Positions 1 through 10,224 are shown, counted from the stretch's first letter. The stretch: DNA of 64,000 bases from Sphingomonas morindae (GCF_023822065.1 NZ_CP084930.1:124001-188000), one strand, 5' to 3'. Made by a program: numbers and translations. Notes: generated by a model from the letters alone, not told the origin.

Positions 1-2013
1 CACGGGCAGGTAGATGACGAAGGAGGTGCCGCGCCCCAGCTCGGAATCGGCGAAGATGAAGCCGCCCGACTGTTTGACGATGCCATAGACGGTCGACAGT
101 CCCAGCCCGGTGCCCTTGCCCACCTCTTTGGTGGTGAAGAAGGGCTCGAAGATCTTGGGCAGGTCGGCGGGCGCGATGCCGGTGCCGGTGTCGGTCACCG
201 AAAGCGCGGTATAGTCGCCGATCGGGAGGATGTCGGATCCCAGCCGCCGCACCTCGGCGGCGGATACGCTATAGGTCCGCACCGTGATCGTGCCGCCATC
301 GGGCATGGCGTCGCGCGCGTTCACCGCGAGATTGACGATCACCTGCTCCAGCTGGCCGGGATCGGCGCGCACCGCCCCCAGCGCGCGGCCATGGCTGATC
401 TCGAGATGCGTCTTGTCGCCCAGCAGCCGCTTGAGCAGGTTGGACACTTCGGACACGACATCGGGCAGCTGCAGCGTCTGCGGCCGCAGCGTCTGCTGGC
501 GCGAAAAGGCGAGCAGCTGCCGCGTCAGCCCGGCCGCGCGATTGGCATTGTGGCGGATCTGGTGGATATCGTCATAATCGCTGTCGCCGGGCGTGTGGCG
601 CATCAGCATGAGATCGCAATGGCCGATCAGCGCGGTCAGGATGTTGTTGAAATCGTGCGCGATGCCACCGGCGAGCTGGCCCACCGCCTGCATCTTGTTG
701 GCCTGGTTCACCTGCCGCTTGAGCCGCGTCTCCTCGCCCGAATCCTTGAGGCTCAGCAGCACCGCCGCCGGCCCCAGGCCGCGCGCGGAGGCGACGGTGA
801 GCGACACCGCCTCCTCGGGCCGCCGCGCCAGCCGCACCGCGATGTCGCCCGAGAGGATCGGGCTCTGCCCCGCCAGCGCGGTGGGCGGCTTGGAGCCGGC
901 GAAGCGGCGCACCGCGTCCGCCACCGCCGCCTTGTCCTCCTTGACGACGAGATCGCCGGGATAGATGGGCCGCTCCTCCTCGGCGATGCCCGCCGCGCGC
1001 GCGAAGGCGGCGTTGAGGAACAGGAAGCGGCCGTCGCGGTCGACCAGCGCGAGGCCCAGCGGCAGCATGCCGAGCAGATCGTAGACGTCGGACGGCTTGG
1101 TCGCGGCGGCGGCGGCGAGCGCGCTGGGATCGCCGGGATCGTCGAACAGCAGCATCAGCGCGGCGCCGCGCGCGGCATCGTCGCCCTCCAGCGGCACGTG
1201 CAGCAGCCGCAGCGGATCGCGCCCCTCCTCGCGGGCGAAGCGGAGCGCGCCCTGCTCGGTCTGGCCGAGCAGCGCCGTGAAGTCGCGCCCCTCCACGGAC
1301 GCGCCCGCCGCGCCCAGCGCGCGCGCCGCGAACACGCGGTTGGCGGCCAGCACCCGGCCGCGCTCGTCGGCCAGCGCCACCATCAGCCCCACCCGGCCCA
1401 GCCGGTCGCCAAAGCCGCCGCCGATCAGCGCCGCGGCCTGGTCGCGCAGGCCGCCGCGTCCGTCCGATACGCGCCACAGGAGATGATCCTCGCCGGTGCC
1501 GACGCGCTGCGCCGAAAGCCGGATGCCCGTCGGCCCCATCAGCATCTCGGCGGCGCCGTCGCGCCACGCCTCGGTGCCGACATCGGCGATCGCCTCACTC
1601 TCCACCGCCAGCCCCGGCATGTCCGGCGGCACCGCGCTCGGCCCGAAGCGGTCGAGATAGGCGCGGTTGGCGAACAGCAGCCGGCCGGCACGATCGGTGA
1701 TCGCCACCGGCTCCTGCCCGATGTCGAGCGCGGCGCGGATCAGCGCGCGATCGGTATCGCCGCCACGCGCGATCCGCGACCGGCCCGAGGCGCGGCCCGC
1801 CACCAGCGCGATCGCGATCACCACGCCGAAGCCGATCAGGAAGCCCAGGCCGAAATGCCAGTTGCCGATCGCCTGCGCGATCAGCACCGCCGAGGCGATG
1901 CCGAGCAGCGCCACCCCGATCGCGATCACGCGGCCGGCGTCCAGCCGCTGGGCGAAGGGCGAAGCATCGGACACGGAGCGGGTCAGCGTGCGCATCCCCT
2001 GTCTTCGCGCCAT
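1..2013 (-). CDS. cckA: CckA-type hybrid sensor histidine kinase (3' end cut by window edge)
   Basis: Membrane histidine kinase of the CckA family, which in alphaproteobacteria passes phosphate through ChpT to the cell-cycle regulator CtrA. The frame is open to the left edge, so the C-terminus is missing. About 671 residues are visible. Two hydrophobic helices lie at roughly residues 28-48 and 53-72, followed by PAS-like sensory segments. An H-box reads [13 protein letters not shown] near residue 450 and carries the phosphorylated His. The N-box ([14 protein letters not shown]) and G-boxes ([23 protein letters not shown]) are intact, so kinase activity is expected. The receiver domain usual for the family would lie beyond base 1. 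ATG 2013 gives the longest reading; ATG 1995, just after acagggg, is an alternative. It follows dapA and smpB on the same strand, an order typical of sphingomonads, which supports the CckA call over another hybrid kinase. Confidence 0.88.
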   Translation of the reverse strand, partial: MARRQGMRTLTRSVSDASPFAQRLDAGRVIAIGVALLGIASAVLIAQAIGNWHFGLGFLIGFGVVIAIALVAGRASGRSRIARGGDTDRALIRAALDIGQEPVAITDRAGRLLFANRAYLDRFGPSAVPPDMPGLAVESEAIADVGTEAWRDGAAEMLMGPTGIRLSAQRVGTGEDHLLWRVSDGRGGLRDQAAALIGGGFGDRLGRVGLMVALADERGRVLAANRVFAARALGAAGASVEGRDFTALLGQTEQGALRFAREEGRDPLRLLHVPLEGDDAARGAALMLLFDDPGDPSALAAAAATKPSDVYDLLGMLPLGLALVDRDGRFLFLNAAFARAAGIAEEERPIYPGDLVVKEDKAAVADAVRRFAGSKPPTALAGQSPILSGDIAVRLARRPEEAVSLTVASARGLGPAAVLLSLKDSGEETRLKRQVNQANKMQAVGQLAGGIAHDFNNILTALIGHCDLMLMRHTPGDSDYDDIHQIRHNANRAAGLTRQLLAFSRQQTLRPQTLQLPDVVSEVSNLLKRLLGDKTHLEISHGRALGAVRADPGQLEQVIVNLAVNARDAMPDGGTITVRTYSVSAAEVRRLGSDILPIGDYTALSVTDTGTGIAPADLPKIFEPFFTTKEVGKGTGLGLSTVYGIVKQSGGFIFADSELGRGTSFVIYLPV

Positions 2014-2055
2014 GGCGCTGCGCACGTCAATTGAGGGCGGTTGCCCCATCGGTCA

Positions 2056-2075
2056 GCCGCCGCGCGGGCGGCGGC
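2056..2075 (-). terminator. GC-rich hairpin downstream of smpB, no U-tract
   Basis: An 8-bp perfect inverted repeat (GCCGCCGC, four-base loop, GCGGCGGC) lies in the 172-base spacer between the smpB stop and the cckA start. No run of T follows on the minus strand, so it is not a classical intrinsic terminator. It may pause polymerase or mark the end of the dapA-smpB unit. In DNA this GC-rich, chance formation is possible. Confidence 0.25.
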
Positions 2076-2185
2076 ACGGGAAACGGGCTCTGAGCCAGGC
2101 CGGCATGCACGCAACTCCACCGCGCCTACAGGGCGCGCGCCCATCGTATCGCCGGACGGCGTCCGTGGAAAGCGGCGGCGGTGGC

Positions 2186-2668
2186 TCATCCCCGGTCGCG
2201 CAGCAGGCGCGCCTGCTCGCGCTTCCAGTCGCGATCCTTCACCGTCTCGCGCTTGTCGTGCAGCTTCTTGCCCTTGGCGAGCGCAAGCTCGACCTTGGCG
2301 CGGCCGCGGCCGTTGAAGTAGATGGACAGCGGGATCAGCGTCATGCCCTCGCGGGACACGCCGTTGCGCAGCTTGTCGATCTCGCGCACGTGCAGCAGCA
2401 ATTTGCGCGGACGCTTGGGCTCGTGGTTGAAGCGGTTGCCGTGGCTGAACTCGGGAATGTTGGCGTTGATCAGGTTCACCTGATCGTCCTTGATCTCGGC
2501 ATAGCTCTCCGCGATCGATCCCTCGCCGAAGCGGAGCGACTTCACCTCGGTGCCGGTCAGCGCGATGCCGGCCTCGAAGAAATCCTCCAGGAAATATTCG
2601 AAGCGCGCGCGCCGATTCTCGGCGACGACCTTCTTCTTGTCGAATTCGACGGGGCGCGGACGGGCCAT
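2186..2668 (-). CDS. smpB: SsrA-binding protein SmpB
   Basis: Small basic RNA-binding protein that carries tmRNA to stalled ribosomes in trans-translation. The 160-residue length is normal for the family. The beta-barrel core holds the family signature [17 protein letters not shown] near residues 36-52, with [11 protein letters not shown] further on. The lysine/arginine-rich C-terminal tail ([18 protein letters not shown]) contains the DKRE segment that becomes helical in the ribosome. The start ATG at 2668 lies four bases after the dapA stop, so the two genes almost certainly share a transcript. Nothing is truncated. The tmRNA gene itself is not in this window. Confidence 0.97.
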   Translation of the reverse strand: MARPRPVEFDKKKVVAENRRARFEYFLEDFFEAGIALTGTEVKSLRFGEGSIAESYAEIKDDQVNLINANIPEFSHGNRFNHEPKRPRKLLLHVREIDKLRNGVSREGMTLIPLSIYFNGRGRAKVELALAKGKKLHDKRETVKDRDWKREQARLLRDRG

Positions 2669-2672
2669 CGCG

Positions 2673-3548
2673 TCAGATCAGCAGGGCATGGGCGAGCGCG
2701 GCATCCACCGCCGTCCGCGCGGCGGCGCCCGCCGGCGTCATCGGCAGGCGCAGCGCCTGGGGAAAGCCGGGCCGCAGCCGGCCGAGCGCATATTTGGTCG
2801 GCCCGGGCGAGGCATCGGCGAACAGCGCGGCGTGGAGCGGGAACAGCCGATCCTGCAAGGCCAGCGCATCGCCCCAGCGGTCTTCGGCGCAGGCCGCCTG
2901 GAAGTCGGCGCACAGGCGCGGCGCGACATTAGCCGTCACCGAAATGCACCCCACCCCGCCCATCGCGTTGAAGCCGAGCGCAAGATCGTCATTGCCCGAA
3001 AGCTGGCAGAAGTCCGCCCCGCACTCGAGCCGCTGCGCCGCCACGCGCGCCAGCGCCCCGGTCGCGTCCTTGATGCCGATGATGCCGGGCAGCGCCGCCA
3101 GCCGCGCCAGCGTCGCCACGCTGATGTCGGTCACGGTGCGGGCGGGGACGTTGTAGACGAGGATCGGCAGATCGCAGCCCTCCGCCAGCGCGGCGAAATG
3201 CGCGTAGACGCCCTCCTGGTTCGGCCGGTTGTAATAGGGCAGCACCACCAGCGCCGCCGCCGCGCCCGCCGCCTGCGCGCGCTTCATGTGACCGAGCGCC
3301 ACCTGCGTGTCGTTCGATCCGCAGCCGGCGATCACCGGCACCCGGCCGCCCGCCTGCTCCACGCACACCGCCACCACCCGATCATGTTCCTCGATCGACA
3401 TGGTGGCCGATTCGCCGGTGGTGCCGCACGGCACGAGCGCCGACGAGCCCTCGGCGATCTGCCAGTCGACATGGGCGCGGAACGCCTCCTCATCGAACGC
3501 GCCGTCGCGAAACGGCGTCACCAGGGCGGGGATCGAACCCGAAAACAT
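2673..3548 (-). CDS. dapA: 4-hydroxy-tetrahydrodipicolinate synthase
   Basis: Condenses pyruvate with aspartate semialdehyde, the first committed step of lysine and meso-diaminopimelate synthesis. The 291-residue (beta/alpha)8 barrel shows [12 protein letters not shown] (Thr-Gly-Glu at the pyruvate site), the catalytic Tyr in [13 protein letters not shown], and the Schiff-base lysine in [11 protein letters not shown] near residue 160. ATG 3548 was chosen because GAAGGAGCT sits just upstream with normal spacing and the protein then begins [13 protein letters not shown], as homologues do. The frame is open further upstream to 3584 but without support. It is first of the dapA-smpB(-cckA) unit and divergent from the lytic transglycosylase gene. 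Confidence 0.96.
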   Translation of the reverse strand: MFSGSIPALVTPFRDGAFDEEAFRAHVDWQIAEGSSALVPCGTTGESATMSIEEHDRVVAVCVEQAGGRVPVIAGCGSNDTQVALGHMKRAQAAGAAAALVVLPYYNRPNQEGVYAHFAALAEGCDLPILVYNVPARTVTDISVATLARLAALPGIIGIKDATGALARVAAQRLECGADFCQLSGNDDLALGFNAMGGVGCISVTANVAPRLCADFQAACAEDRWGDALALQDRLFPLHAALFADASPGPTKYALGRLRPGFPQALRLPMTPAGAAARTAVDAALAHALLI

Positions 3549-3671
3549 ACGTAGCTCCTTCACGCCTTCGCGCCCGTGCGGCATGATCCCGCCATGGCTG
3601 AGCGTCGGCGATTTGCAGCGCCTGATACGGAGCGGGTTGGCATTCTGTCCAGCTTACTGCATCGCCCCCTC

Positions 3672-5726
3672 ATGCTTAGCGTGTCTCCGCTCCTCCTCGC
3701 AGCCGCAGCGGCGGCCGCAAGCCTCTCGCCCCAACAACTTGCATGGTATCGCGCGCAGCTGGGCCTGGCCGGCGCGAGCCCCGTGGCGGCAGCCCCCGCG
3801 GCGCCGCTGGCGCCGCCCGGCGGCTATGCCCCGCCCTATGCCGCCAGCGCCGGCATCGCCACCGATCCGGTGGCCGAGGGGCTGGTGGCGTGGCGCCGGC
3901 TGCAGCAGTCGGACGGGCTGCTCTTTCAGGAATACGCCAATTTCCTCCTGGCCCATCCCGGCTGGCCCGGCGAATCGCGCATGCGGCGCGCCGCCGAGTC
4001 GGCGATCCAGGCCGATGTCACCCCGCCCGATTCGGTCATCGCCTTCCTCACCCGCTTCCCGCCGCAAAGCGGCACCGCCGCGCTGCGCCTCGCCGAGGCG
4101 CTCTACGCGCGCGGCCGCGCCGCCGAGGCGCAGGCCGCCGCGCGCCGCGCCTGGACGCTCGCCGGCCTCTCCACCACCGACGAGGGGCGGCTGACGGCGC
4201 GCTGGTGGGCGACGCTGACCCAGGCCGATCAGGATGCGCGGATGGAGCGGCTGCTCTGGACGCGCGCCGTGGTCGCCGCGCAGCGCCAGCTCGCCTATGT
4301 GAGCCCGGCGCGCCGCGCGCTCTACCAGGCCCGCCTCGCCTATCAGCTCAAATCGCCCGATGCGCCCACGCTCGGCGTCGCGGCGGGCGCGGCGGCGGCG
4401 CAGGATGCGGGCTATCTCGTCGATCGCGCGCAATGGCTGCGCGACACGATGCAGGAGCCGGTCGCCCGCTTCGAGCTTGCCCAGCCCCATCGGCTGGACG
4501 CGCCGCCCTATGATCCCGAACGCTATATGGAGACGCTGCTCACCTTCGCGCGCTCCACGGCGGCCGATCATAATTGGGCGCAGGCCTATGGCATCGCCGC
4601 CCAGTTCGCCGCCGCCTATGCGCCCGGCGCCGATCTGCGCGCGCTGCCGTTCAGCCAGCGCGACGATTATACCAGCCTCGCCTGGCTCGCGGGCTTCACC
4701 GCCCTGCAGCAGCTCAACCGGCCGGCCGACGCGATCACCATGTTCCGCGCCTATGCCGATGCCTCGCGCTCGCCCAGCTCGCGCAGCAAGGGCTATTACT
4801 GGGCCGGCCGCGCCGCGGTGGCGGCGGGCAATGCCAGCGCCGCGAACGACTATTTCCAGAACGCGGCGGCCTTTCCCGATCAGTTCTACGGCCAGCTGGC
4901 GCTCGAGCGGCTCGGCCGGCCGGTGCCCGCGCCGGCCCAGGCGAGCGCCGCGCTGGTCTCCCCGCTGGATCGCGCCGCGTTCGAGTCCAACGATCTGGTG
5001 CGCGCCGCCCGCATCCTCGGCCAGTTGGGCGATTGGTCGGATCAGAGCGTCTTCCTGCGCGCGGTCGCCGGCCTCGCCGAACAATCCAACGCCAATCATC
5101 TGCTCGCCGCCGAGCTGGCGCAGACGCTCGGCCGGCCCGATCTCGGCGTGATGGCGGCGCGCGCCGCGCGGCCGGACAATGGCAGCGACTATGTTCGCTC
5201 GGGCTTTCCCACGCTTCCCGTGCCACCCGATCTCGCCAACAACTTCAGCTTCATCCACGGCATCATGCGGCAGGAGAGCCAGTTCGACCGCAACGCCGTT
5301 TCGGGCGCGGGCGCGCGCGGCATGATGCAGCTCATGCCCGCCACGGCGCGCGAGCAGGCGAGCAAGGCGGGCCTCTCCTACGATTATCTCCGCCTCACCA
5401 GCGACCCCGCCTACAATATGGCGCTGGGCATCGGCTATTTCGGCCGGGTGATGGACATGGAGCAGGGCAATTACGTGCTCGCGGTGGCGGCGTACAATGC
5501 CGGCGTCGGCAATGTCCGCCGCTGGGTCGCGCAGAATGGCGATCCGCGCGCGCCCGGCGCCGATGTCGTCGCCTGGATCGAGGCGATCCCCTTCAGCGAG
5601 ACGCGCGGCTATGTCCAGAATGTGCTGGCCAACACCGTCGTCTATGACAGCATCGCCCCCGGCCGCGCGGGCCAGCCGCTGACCAACCGCCTCTCTTATT
5701 ATCTCGGCAAGACCACCCCCGGCTGA
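3672..5726 (+). CDS. Lytic murein transglycosylase, Slt70 type
   Basis: Periplasmic enzyme that cleaves the MurNAc-GlcNAc bond of peptidoglycan to leave 1,6-anhydromuropeptides. From ATG 3672 the protein is 684 residues and begins MLSVSPLLLAAAAAAASLSP, a plausible signal peptide; the frame is open back to 3576 with no better start. The long middle part is alanine-rich and helical, as expected of the Slt70 superhelical U/L domains. The C-terminal SLT domain has GIMRQESQFDRNAVS with the catalytic Glu, GAGARGMMQLMPATA, and LAVAAYNAGVGNVRRW. Its stop overlaps the greB start by one base (TGATG), so the two are translationally coupled. The anmK gene for recycling anhydroMurNAc lies elsewhere in the window. 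Confidence 0.93.
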   Translation: MLSVSPLLLAAAAAAASLSPQQLAWYRAQLGLAGASPVAAAPAAPLAPPGGYAPPYAASAGIATDPVAEGLVAWRRLQQSDGLLFQEYANFLLAHPGWPGESRMRRAAESAIQADVTPPDSVIAFLTRFPPQSGTAALRLAEALYARGRAAEAQAAARRAWTLAGLSTTDEGRLTARWWATLTQADQDARMERLLWTRAVVAAQRQLAYVSPARRALYQARLAYQLKSPDAPTLGVAAGAAAAQDAGYLVDRAQWLRDTMQEPVARFELAQPHRLDAPPYDPERYMETLLTFARSTAADHNWAQAYGIAAQFAAAYAPGADLRALPFSQRDDYTSLAWLAGFTALQQLNRPADAITMFRAYADASRSPSSRSKGYYWAGRAAVAAGNASAANDYFQNAAAFPDQFYGQLALERLGRPVPAPAQASAALVSPLDRAAFESNDLVRAARILGQLGDWSDQSVFLRAVAGLAEQSNANHLLAAELAQTLGRPDLGVMAARAARPDNGSDYVRSGFPTLPVPPDLANNFSFIHGIMRQESQFDRNAVSGAGARGMMQLMPATAREQASKAGLSYDYLRLTSDPAYNMALGIGYFGRVMDMEQGNYVLAVAAYNAGVGNVRRWVAQNGDPRAPGADVVAWIEAIPFSETRGYVQNVLANTVVYDSIAPGRAGQPLTNRLSYYLGKTTPG

Positions 5727-6202
5727 TGGACCGTCCCAATTACATCACGCCCGCCGGCTTCGCGGCGATGCGCGCCGAATATCAGCGCCTGTTCGAGACC
5801 GAACGGCCGGCGCTGGTGGAAACCATCTCCTGGGCCGCCGGCAATGGCGATCGCTCGGAGAATGGCGACTATATCTACGGCCGCAAGCGCCTGCGCGAGA
5901 TCGACCGCACGCTCGACCGCCTGTCCAAGAAGATGGCCAAGGCGCAGGTGGTCGATCCGGCGCGCCAGGTCGAGCGCGGCCGCGTCTTTTTCGGCGCCAC
6001 CGTCACCATCGTCGACGAGGAGGATCGCGCGCGCGTGGTGACGCTCGTCGGCGAGGACGAGGCGGATGCCGGCGCCGGCCGGATCAGCTGGCACTCGCCG
6101 CTGGCGCGCGCGCTGCGCGGCGCCGCCACCGGGGATCTCCGCCGCGTCCTTTCGCCCGGCGGCGAGCGCGAATATGAGGTGGTGGCGATCGCCTATCCCT
6201 GA
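5726..6202 (+). CDS. greB: Transcription elongation factor GreB
   Basis: Binds the secondary channel of RNA polymerase and stimulates cleavage of backtracked RNA. The 158-residue protein has the N-terminal coiled coil (about residues 10-75) with GDRSENGDYIYGRKRLREID, whose acidic tip residues coordinate the catalytic magnesium. The C-terminal FKBP-like domain follows (GRVFFGATVTIVDEEDRAR, RISWHSPLARALRG). The YGRKRLREID spacing and the isoleucine-tyrosine tip match GreB rather than GreA. It overlaps the transglycosylase gene by one base. A separate greA lies at about 31 kb, so the strain carries both factors. Confidence 0.93.
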   Translation: MDRPNYITPAGFAAMRAEYQRLFETERPALVETISWAAGNGDRSENGDYIYGRKRLREIDRTLDRLSKKMAKAQVVDPARQVERGRVFFGATVTIVDEEDRARVVTLVGEDEADAGAGRISWHSPLARALRGAATGDLRRVLSPGGEREYEVVAIAYP

Positions 6203-6972
6203 GCGTCCGCCAGCATGGCGCGCGCCCGCGCGATCAGCAGCGGATCGGCCTCGGGCGGGGCGGAAGGCACCACCGCCTCCAGCCGCTCCACCACATGGCG
6301 CAGCGCGGTGAGCTGGCCCGAGGGGGCGTGACCGGCATCGATCACCGTCCAGGGCGCCCAGCGCGTATGGGTGAAGGCGAGCATCTCTTCCACCGCGCGG
6401 CCATGATCGACGCGGCGCTCGCGCGCGCGCAGCATGTCCGGGGTCAGCCGTGCCTGCTCCCACGGATCGTCGATCCGGCAGGCGATGCGGCGATCCTGCT
6501 CCGCCGCCGACAGATGCAGGTAGAGCTTGATCAGCAGCGTGCCGCTGTCGGTCTGCTGCGCCTCGAACTCGTTGATCTCGTCATAGGCGCGGCGCAGCAG
6601 CGGCTGGGCGAGCCCGTCCAGCCGCTCGCCGAGCACCCGCCCGTACCAGCTGCGATCGAACAGATGGAGCCGGCCATCGCCCGGCAGCCGCGCCCAGAAG
6701 CGGGCGAGATAATGATGCGCCCGCTCCTCGGCGGTGGCGGCGCGGATCTGGAAGGCGCTGGCGTGGCGCATGTCGCACGCCTCGGTGATGCGCCGGATCA
6801 CGCCCTCGCGATCGGCCTCGTCCGGCCCCTCGGCCAGGATCACCGTGCGGCGGCGATGCAGGCCATGCGCGCGCTGGACGCGCCGCAGCCGCGCCTGCAA
6901 CGCGGAAAGCTCCTCGCGATATTCGCCGCCAAACTGGGCGCCTCGCTCGAAATCGGCCAGATTGAACATCAT
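6193..6972 (-). CDS. PPK2-family protein with degenerate Walker A (probably not an active polyphosphate kinase)
   Basis: The 259-residue protein matches the polyphosphate kinase 2 fold. VILAEGPDEADREGVI aligns with the PPK2 Walker A, LHLFDRSWYGRVLGERL with the Walker B region, and CRIDDPWEQARLTP with the lid. The family P-loop normally reads GxDxAGKGG; here the G-K-G core is D-R-E, so the phosphate-binding lysine is an arginine and two glycines are lost. The FDRSWY aspartate and the lid are kept. In two-domain PPK2 proteins one half is similarly degraded, but this gene encodes one domain only. Function is therefore unclear: a changed kinase or a binding protein. Two adjacent ATGs (6972, 6969) start the frame without a strong binding site. 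Its 3' end overlaps the convergent greB by ten bases. Confidence 0.75.
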   Translation of the reverse strand: MMFNLADFERGAQFGGEYREELSALQARLRRVQRAHGLHRRRTVILAEGPDEADREGVIRRITEACDMRHASAFQIRAATAEERAHHYLARFWARLPGDGRLHLFDRSWYGRVLGERLDGLAQPLLRRAYDEINEFEAQQTDSGTLLIKLYLHLSAAEQDRRIACRIDDPWEQARLTPDMLRARERRVDHGRAVEEMLAFTHTRWAPWTVIDAGHAPSGQLTALRHVVERLEAVVPSAPPEADPLLIARARAMLADAQG

Positions 6973-7083
6973 GGCCGACAGCTAAGCGCAGCCGGCCGGC
7001 GCGGCGAGCCGGCGCGCGCACGGTCAGTCCCATCAAGAGACGTTAACCTTAAGCAAGCGCGCCGAGACGATCCCCGCGCCCGC

Positions 7084-7100
7084 CCCCCGCGCCGCGGGGG
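7084..7100 (-). terminator. GC hairpin just downstream of aspS
   Basis: A perfect 7-bp stem (CCCCCGC and GCGGGGG) with a three-base loop begins two bases beyond the aspS stop codon on the minus strand. No T-run follows, so Rho or weak hairpin termination is the most that can be proposed. Confidence 0.35.
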
Positions 7101-7102
7101 CG

Positions 7103-8893
7103 TCAGGCCTTGCCCGGCTCCACCACGCGAATGTTCAGCTCGCGCAGCTGCTTGGGCCGGACATGCGCGGGCGCGCCCATCATCAGATCCTCGGCCTTCT
7201 GCGTCATCGGGAAGACGATCACCTCGCGAATATTGGGCTCGTCCGCCAGCAGCATGACGATGCGATCGATCCCTGGCGCGGAGCCGCCATGCGGCGGCGC
7301 CCCGAATTTGAAGGCGCCGATCATCCCCGCAAACTCGGTATCCACCTCCTCGCGGCTGTACCCGGCGATCTCGAACGCCTTGTACATGATGTCCGGCCGA
7401 TGGTTGCGGATCGCGCCGGAGGAAAGCTCCACGCCGTTGCACACGATATCGTACTGATAGGCGAGGATCGACAGCGGATCCTGCGTCTCCAGCGCCTCGA
7501 TCCCGCCCTGCGGCATGGAGAAGGGATTGTGGCTGAAGTCGATCTTCTTCGCCTCTTCGTCATATTCATACATCGGGAAATCGACGATCCAGCAGAATTC
7601 GAAGCGCTTGGGATCGATCAGCCCGAGCTGCTCGCCTACCCGGGTCCGCGCCAGCCCCGCCAGCTTGGCCGCCTGCGCCGCCTTGCCGGCCGCGAAGAAG
7701 ACGCCGTCGTCCGGCCCCAGGCCAAGCGCCTCGGCGATCGCCGCCATGCCCGCCTCGCCATGATTCTTGGCGATCGGGCCGCCCCATTCGCCGCCCTTGC
7801 GGGTGGCGTAGCCCAGCCCCGCAAAGCCTTCCGATTGCGCCCAGCTGTTCATGTCGTCGAAGAATTTGCGGCTCTTCTCGGCGGTGCCCGGCGCCGGGAT
7901 TGCCCGCACCACGTCGCCGCCCTCGACGATCGCGGCGAAGCGGCCAAAGCCCGAGCCGCGGAACAGATCGGACACGTCCGAGATCAGGATCGGATTGCGC
8001 AGGTCGGGCTTGTCGTTGCCGTAGCGCAGCATCGAGTCCTTGTACGGAATGCGGCGGAAGGGCAGCGGCGAGACCTGGCGGCCCTTGCCGTCGAAATCGG
8101 CGAATTCCTCGAACAGGCCGTGCAGCACGGGCTCGATCGCCGCGAACACATCCTCCTGGGTGACGAAGCTCATCTCGAAATCGAGCTGGTAGAATTCGCC
8201 GGGGCTGCGATCGGCGCGCGCATCCTCGTCGCGGAAACAGGGGGCGATCTGGAAATAGCGGTCGAAGCCGGCCACCATCAGCAGCTGCTTGAACATCTGC
8301 GGCGCCTGCGGCAGCGCGTAGAATTTGCCCGGATGAACGCGGCTCGGCACCAGATAATCGCGCGCGCCCTCGGGCGAGGAGGCGGTGAGGATCGGCGTCT
8401 GGAATTCGGTGAAGCCCTGATCGATCATCCGCCGCCGCACGCTGGCGATCACGTGCGAGCGCAGCTGGATATTGCGGTGGAGCCGCTCGCGGCGGAGATC
8501 GAGATAGCGGTAGCGCAGGCGGATATCCTCGGGATAGTCCGCCTCGCCCGCGACCGGCATGGGCAGTTCCTGCGCCGCCGACTGGATCGTCACGGCGCGG
8601 GCGCGCACCTCGATCGCGCCGGTGGCGAGATTGGCGTTGGCCGCCTCGGCGGCGCGCGCCTCGACCACGCCGTCGATCGTCACCACGCTCTCGACGCGGA
8701 TCGTCTCCAGCGCCTTCAGGGCCTCGCTATCGGCGTCGGCGACGATCTGGGTGAGGCCGTAATGATCGCGAAGATCCACGAAGAGCACGCCGCCATGATC
8801 GCGCTTGCGATGCACCCAGCCCGACAGGCGGACCGCCTGGCCGACATCGCCGGCGCGCAGCTGGCCGCAATTATGGGTGCGATAGGCGTGCAT
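7103..8893 (-). CDS. aspS: Aspartyl-tRNA synthetase, probably non-discriminating (Asp/Asn)
   Basis: Class II synthetase that charges tRNA with aspartate. The 596-residue bacterial-type enzyme has an OB-fold anticodon domain ([20 protein letters not shown]), motif 2 ([19 protein letters not shown]), the GAD insert ([20 protein letters not shown]) and motif 3 ([15 protein letters not shown]). The histidine in RKRDHGG is the residue linked in Pseudomonas aeruginosa and other bacteria to relaxed recognition of both tRNA-Asp and tRNA-Asn; strict enzymes tend to have Leu there. By inference it also makes Asp-tRNA-Asn for GatCAB. ATG 8893 was chosen over the adjacent GTG 8896. It is divergent from rnd across a 136-base spacer. 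Confidence 0.96.
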   Translation of the reverse strand: MHAYRTHNCGQLRAGDVGQAVRLSGWVHRKRDHGGVLFVDLRDHYGLTQIVADADSEALKALETIRVESVVTIDGVVEARAAEAANANLATGAIEVRARAVTIQSAAQELPMPVAGEADYPEDIRLRYRYLDLRRERLHRNIQLRSHVIASVRRRMIDQGFTEFQTPILTASSPEGARDYLVPSRVHPGKFYALPQAPQMFKQLLMVAGFDRYFQIAPCFRDEDARADRSPGEFYQLDFEMSFVTQEDVFAAIEPVLHGLFEEFADFDGKGRQVSPLPFRRIPYKDSMLRYGNDKPDLRNPILISDVSDLFRGSGFGRFAAIVEGGDVVRAIPAPGTAEKSRKFFDDMNSWAQSEGFAGLGYATRKGGEWGGPIAKNHGEAGMAAIAEALGLGPDDGVFFAAGKAAQAAKLAGLARTRVGEQLGLIDPKRFEFCWIVDFPMYEYDEEAKKIDFSHNPFSMPQGGIEALETQDPLSILAYQYDIVCNGVELSSGAIRNHRPDIMYKAFEIAGYSREEVDTEFAGMIGAFKFGAPPHGGSAPGIDRIVMLLADEPNIREVIVFPMTQKAEDLMMGAPAHVRPKQLRELNIRVVEPGKA

Positions 8894-9029
8894 CACTCAA
8901 TCTCTCTATTGCTCGCACCGGCGGCAGGCGGCGCGCGATCCGCCGGGCCGGTGTTCGTATCCACAGACGCGCGCGCTTCGGCGGCAAGCGACGCTTTGTC
9001 AAGCGCGCGCGCTGTGCCAAAGGAGCGCC

Positions 9030-10199
9030 ATGCACATTCACCCGCTCATCACCGACAGCGCCACGCTTGCCGAGCTTTGCGACCGCCTCGCCCAATCGCC
9101 CTTCGTCGCGGTCGATACCGAATTCATGCGCGAGAACAGCTATTGGCCGGAGCTGTGCCTGATCCAGATCGCCGACGAGAAGGAAGCCGCCGCGATCGAT
9201 CCCAAGGCGCCCGGCCTCGATCTCGCGCCGCTGCTCGCGCTGATGGTGGACAATCAGGAGGTCCTCAAGGTCTTCCACGCCGGCGGCCAGGATCTCGAGA
9301 TCGTGCACAATCTCACCGGCAAGACCCCGTATCCGCTGTTCGACACCCAGGTGGCGGCGATGGCGCTCGGCATGGGCGAGCAGGTCGGCTATTCCAGCCT
9401 GGTCGAAAGCTGGACGGGCGTGAAGCTCGACAAGGGCGCCCGCTTCACCGATTGGGCGCGCCGGCCGCTCGACAAGCGGCAGATCGATTACGCCATAGGC
9501 GATGTCACCCACCTCGCGCGCATCTTCCCAAAATTGCTGGCACGCCTGAAGAAAACGGGTCGCGGCCAGTGGCTGGACCAGGAGATGGAGCGGCTTGGCG
9601 ATCCCGCCAGCTATGTCAACGAGCCCGAGCTTGCCTGGCAGCGCGTCAAGGTGCCCAGCCGCAAGCCCGAGGTACTCGGCCGGCTGAAGGCGCTCGCCGC
9701 CTGGCGCGAGCGCGAGGCGCAGAACAAGGATCTGCCGCGCGGCCGCATCATGAAGGACGAAACGCTCGCCGATCTCGCCAGCAACCCGCCGCGCGCCCAG
9801 TCCGATCTCGCCAAGGTGCGCGGCCTGTCCGCGAGCTGGGCGGGCAATGATATCGGCGGCCGGCTGATGGGGGCGCTCGAGGCCGCCACGCCGCTGGCCG
9901 ACGACGAGATGCCCGCGCGCGACGATCGCAAGCCGGGGCTCGGCAAGGATGGCGCGCTGGTGGCCGATCTGCTCAAGCTGCTGCTCAAGATCCGCGCCAA
10001 GGAAACGGATGTCGCCGCGCGGCTGATCGCCCGGAGCGACGAGCTGGAGGCGCTCGCCGCCGGCCGGCGGGAGGGGCTCTCGATCCTGTCGGGCTGGCGC
10101 TTCGAGCAGTTCGGCCGCGATGCGCTGGATCTGGTGGAAGGCCGGCTCGGCTTCGCCGTCAAGGCGGGCAAGCTCAAGATGACGCGGCTGGAAGGCTGA
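9030..10199 (+). CDS. rnd: Ribonuclease D
   Basis: 3'-5' exoribonuclease that trims tRNA and other stable RNA precursors. The DEDDy active site is complete: VAVDTEFMRE (first D and E), FHAGGQDLEIV (second D), and DYAIGDVTHLARI with the Tyr and last Asp, all within about residues 28-170. An HRDC domain follows (LKALAAWREREAQNKDLPRG) and a second helical segment completes the usual RNase D length (389 residues). The start ATG 9030 is preceded by AAAGGAG at good spacing. The gene stands alone, divergent from aspS and convergent with the Ppx/GppA gene. Confidence 0.95.
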   Translation: MHIHPLITDSATLAELCDRLAQSPFVAVDTEFMRENSYWPELCLIQIADEKEAAAIDPKAPGLDLAPLLALMVDNQEVLKVFHAGGQDLEIVHNLTGKTPYPLFDTQVAAMALGMGEQVGYSSLVESWTGVKLDKGARFTDWARRPLDKRQIDYAIGDVTHLARIFPKLLARLKKTGRGQWLDQEMERLGDPASYVNEPELAWQRVKVPSRKPEVLGRLKALAAWREREAQNKDLPRGRIMKDETLADLASNPPRAQSDLAKVRGLSASWAGNDIGGRLMGALEAATPLADDEMPARDDRKPGLGKDGALVADLLKLLLKIRAKETDVAARLIARSDELEALAAGRREGLSILSGWRFEQFGRDALDLVEGRLGFAVKAGKLKMTRLEG

Positions 10200-10224
10200 A
10201 CCGGGCCAGCCGGCCGGTGCGCGC

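Noticed and set aside
1983-2189. Small minus-strand frame whose ATG overlaps the smpB stop (ATGA)
   Set aside because: The overlap looked like coupling, but the product is Arg/Ala/Pro-rich with no motif, contains a GC hairpin, and runs into the cckA start.
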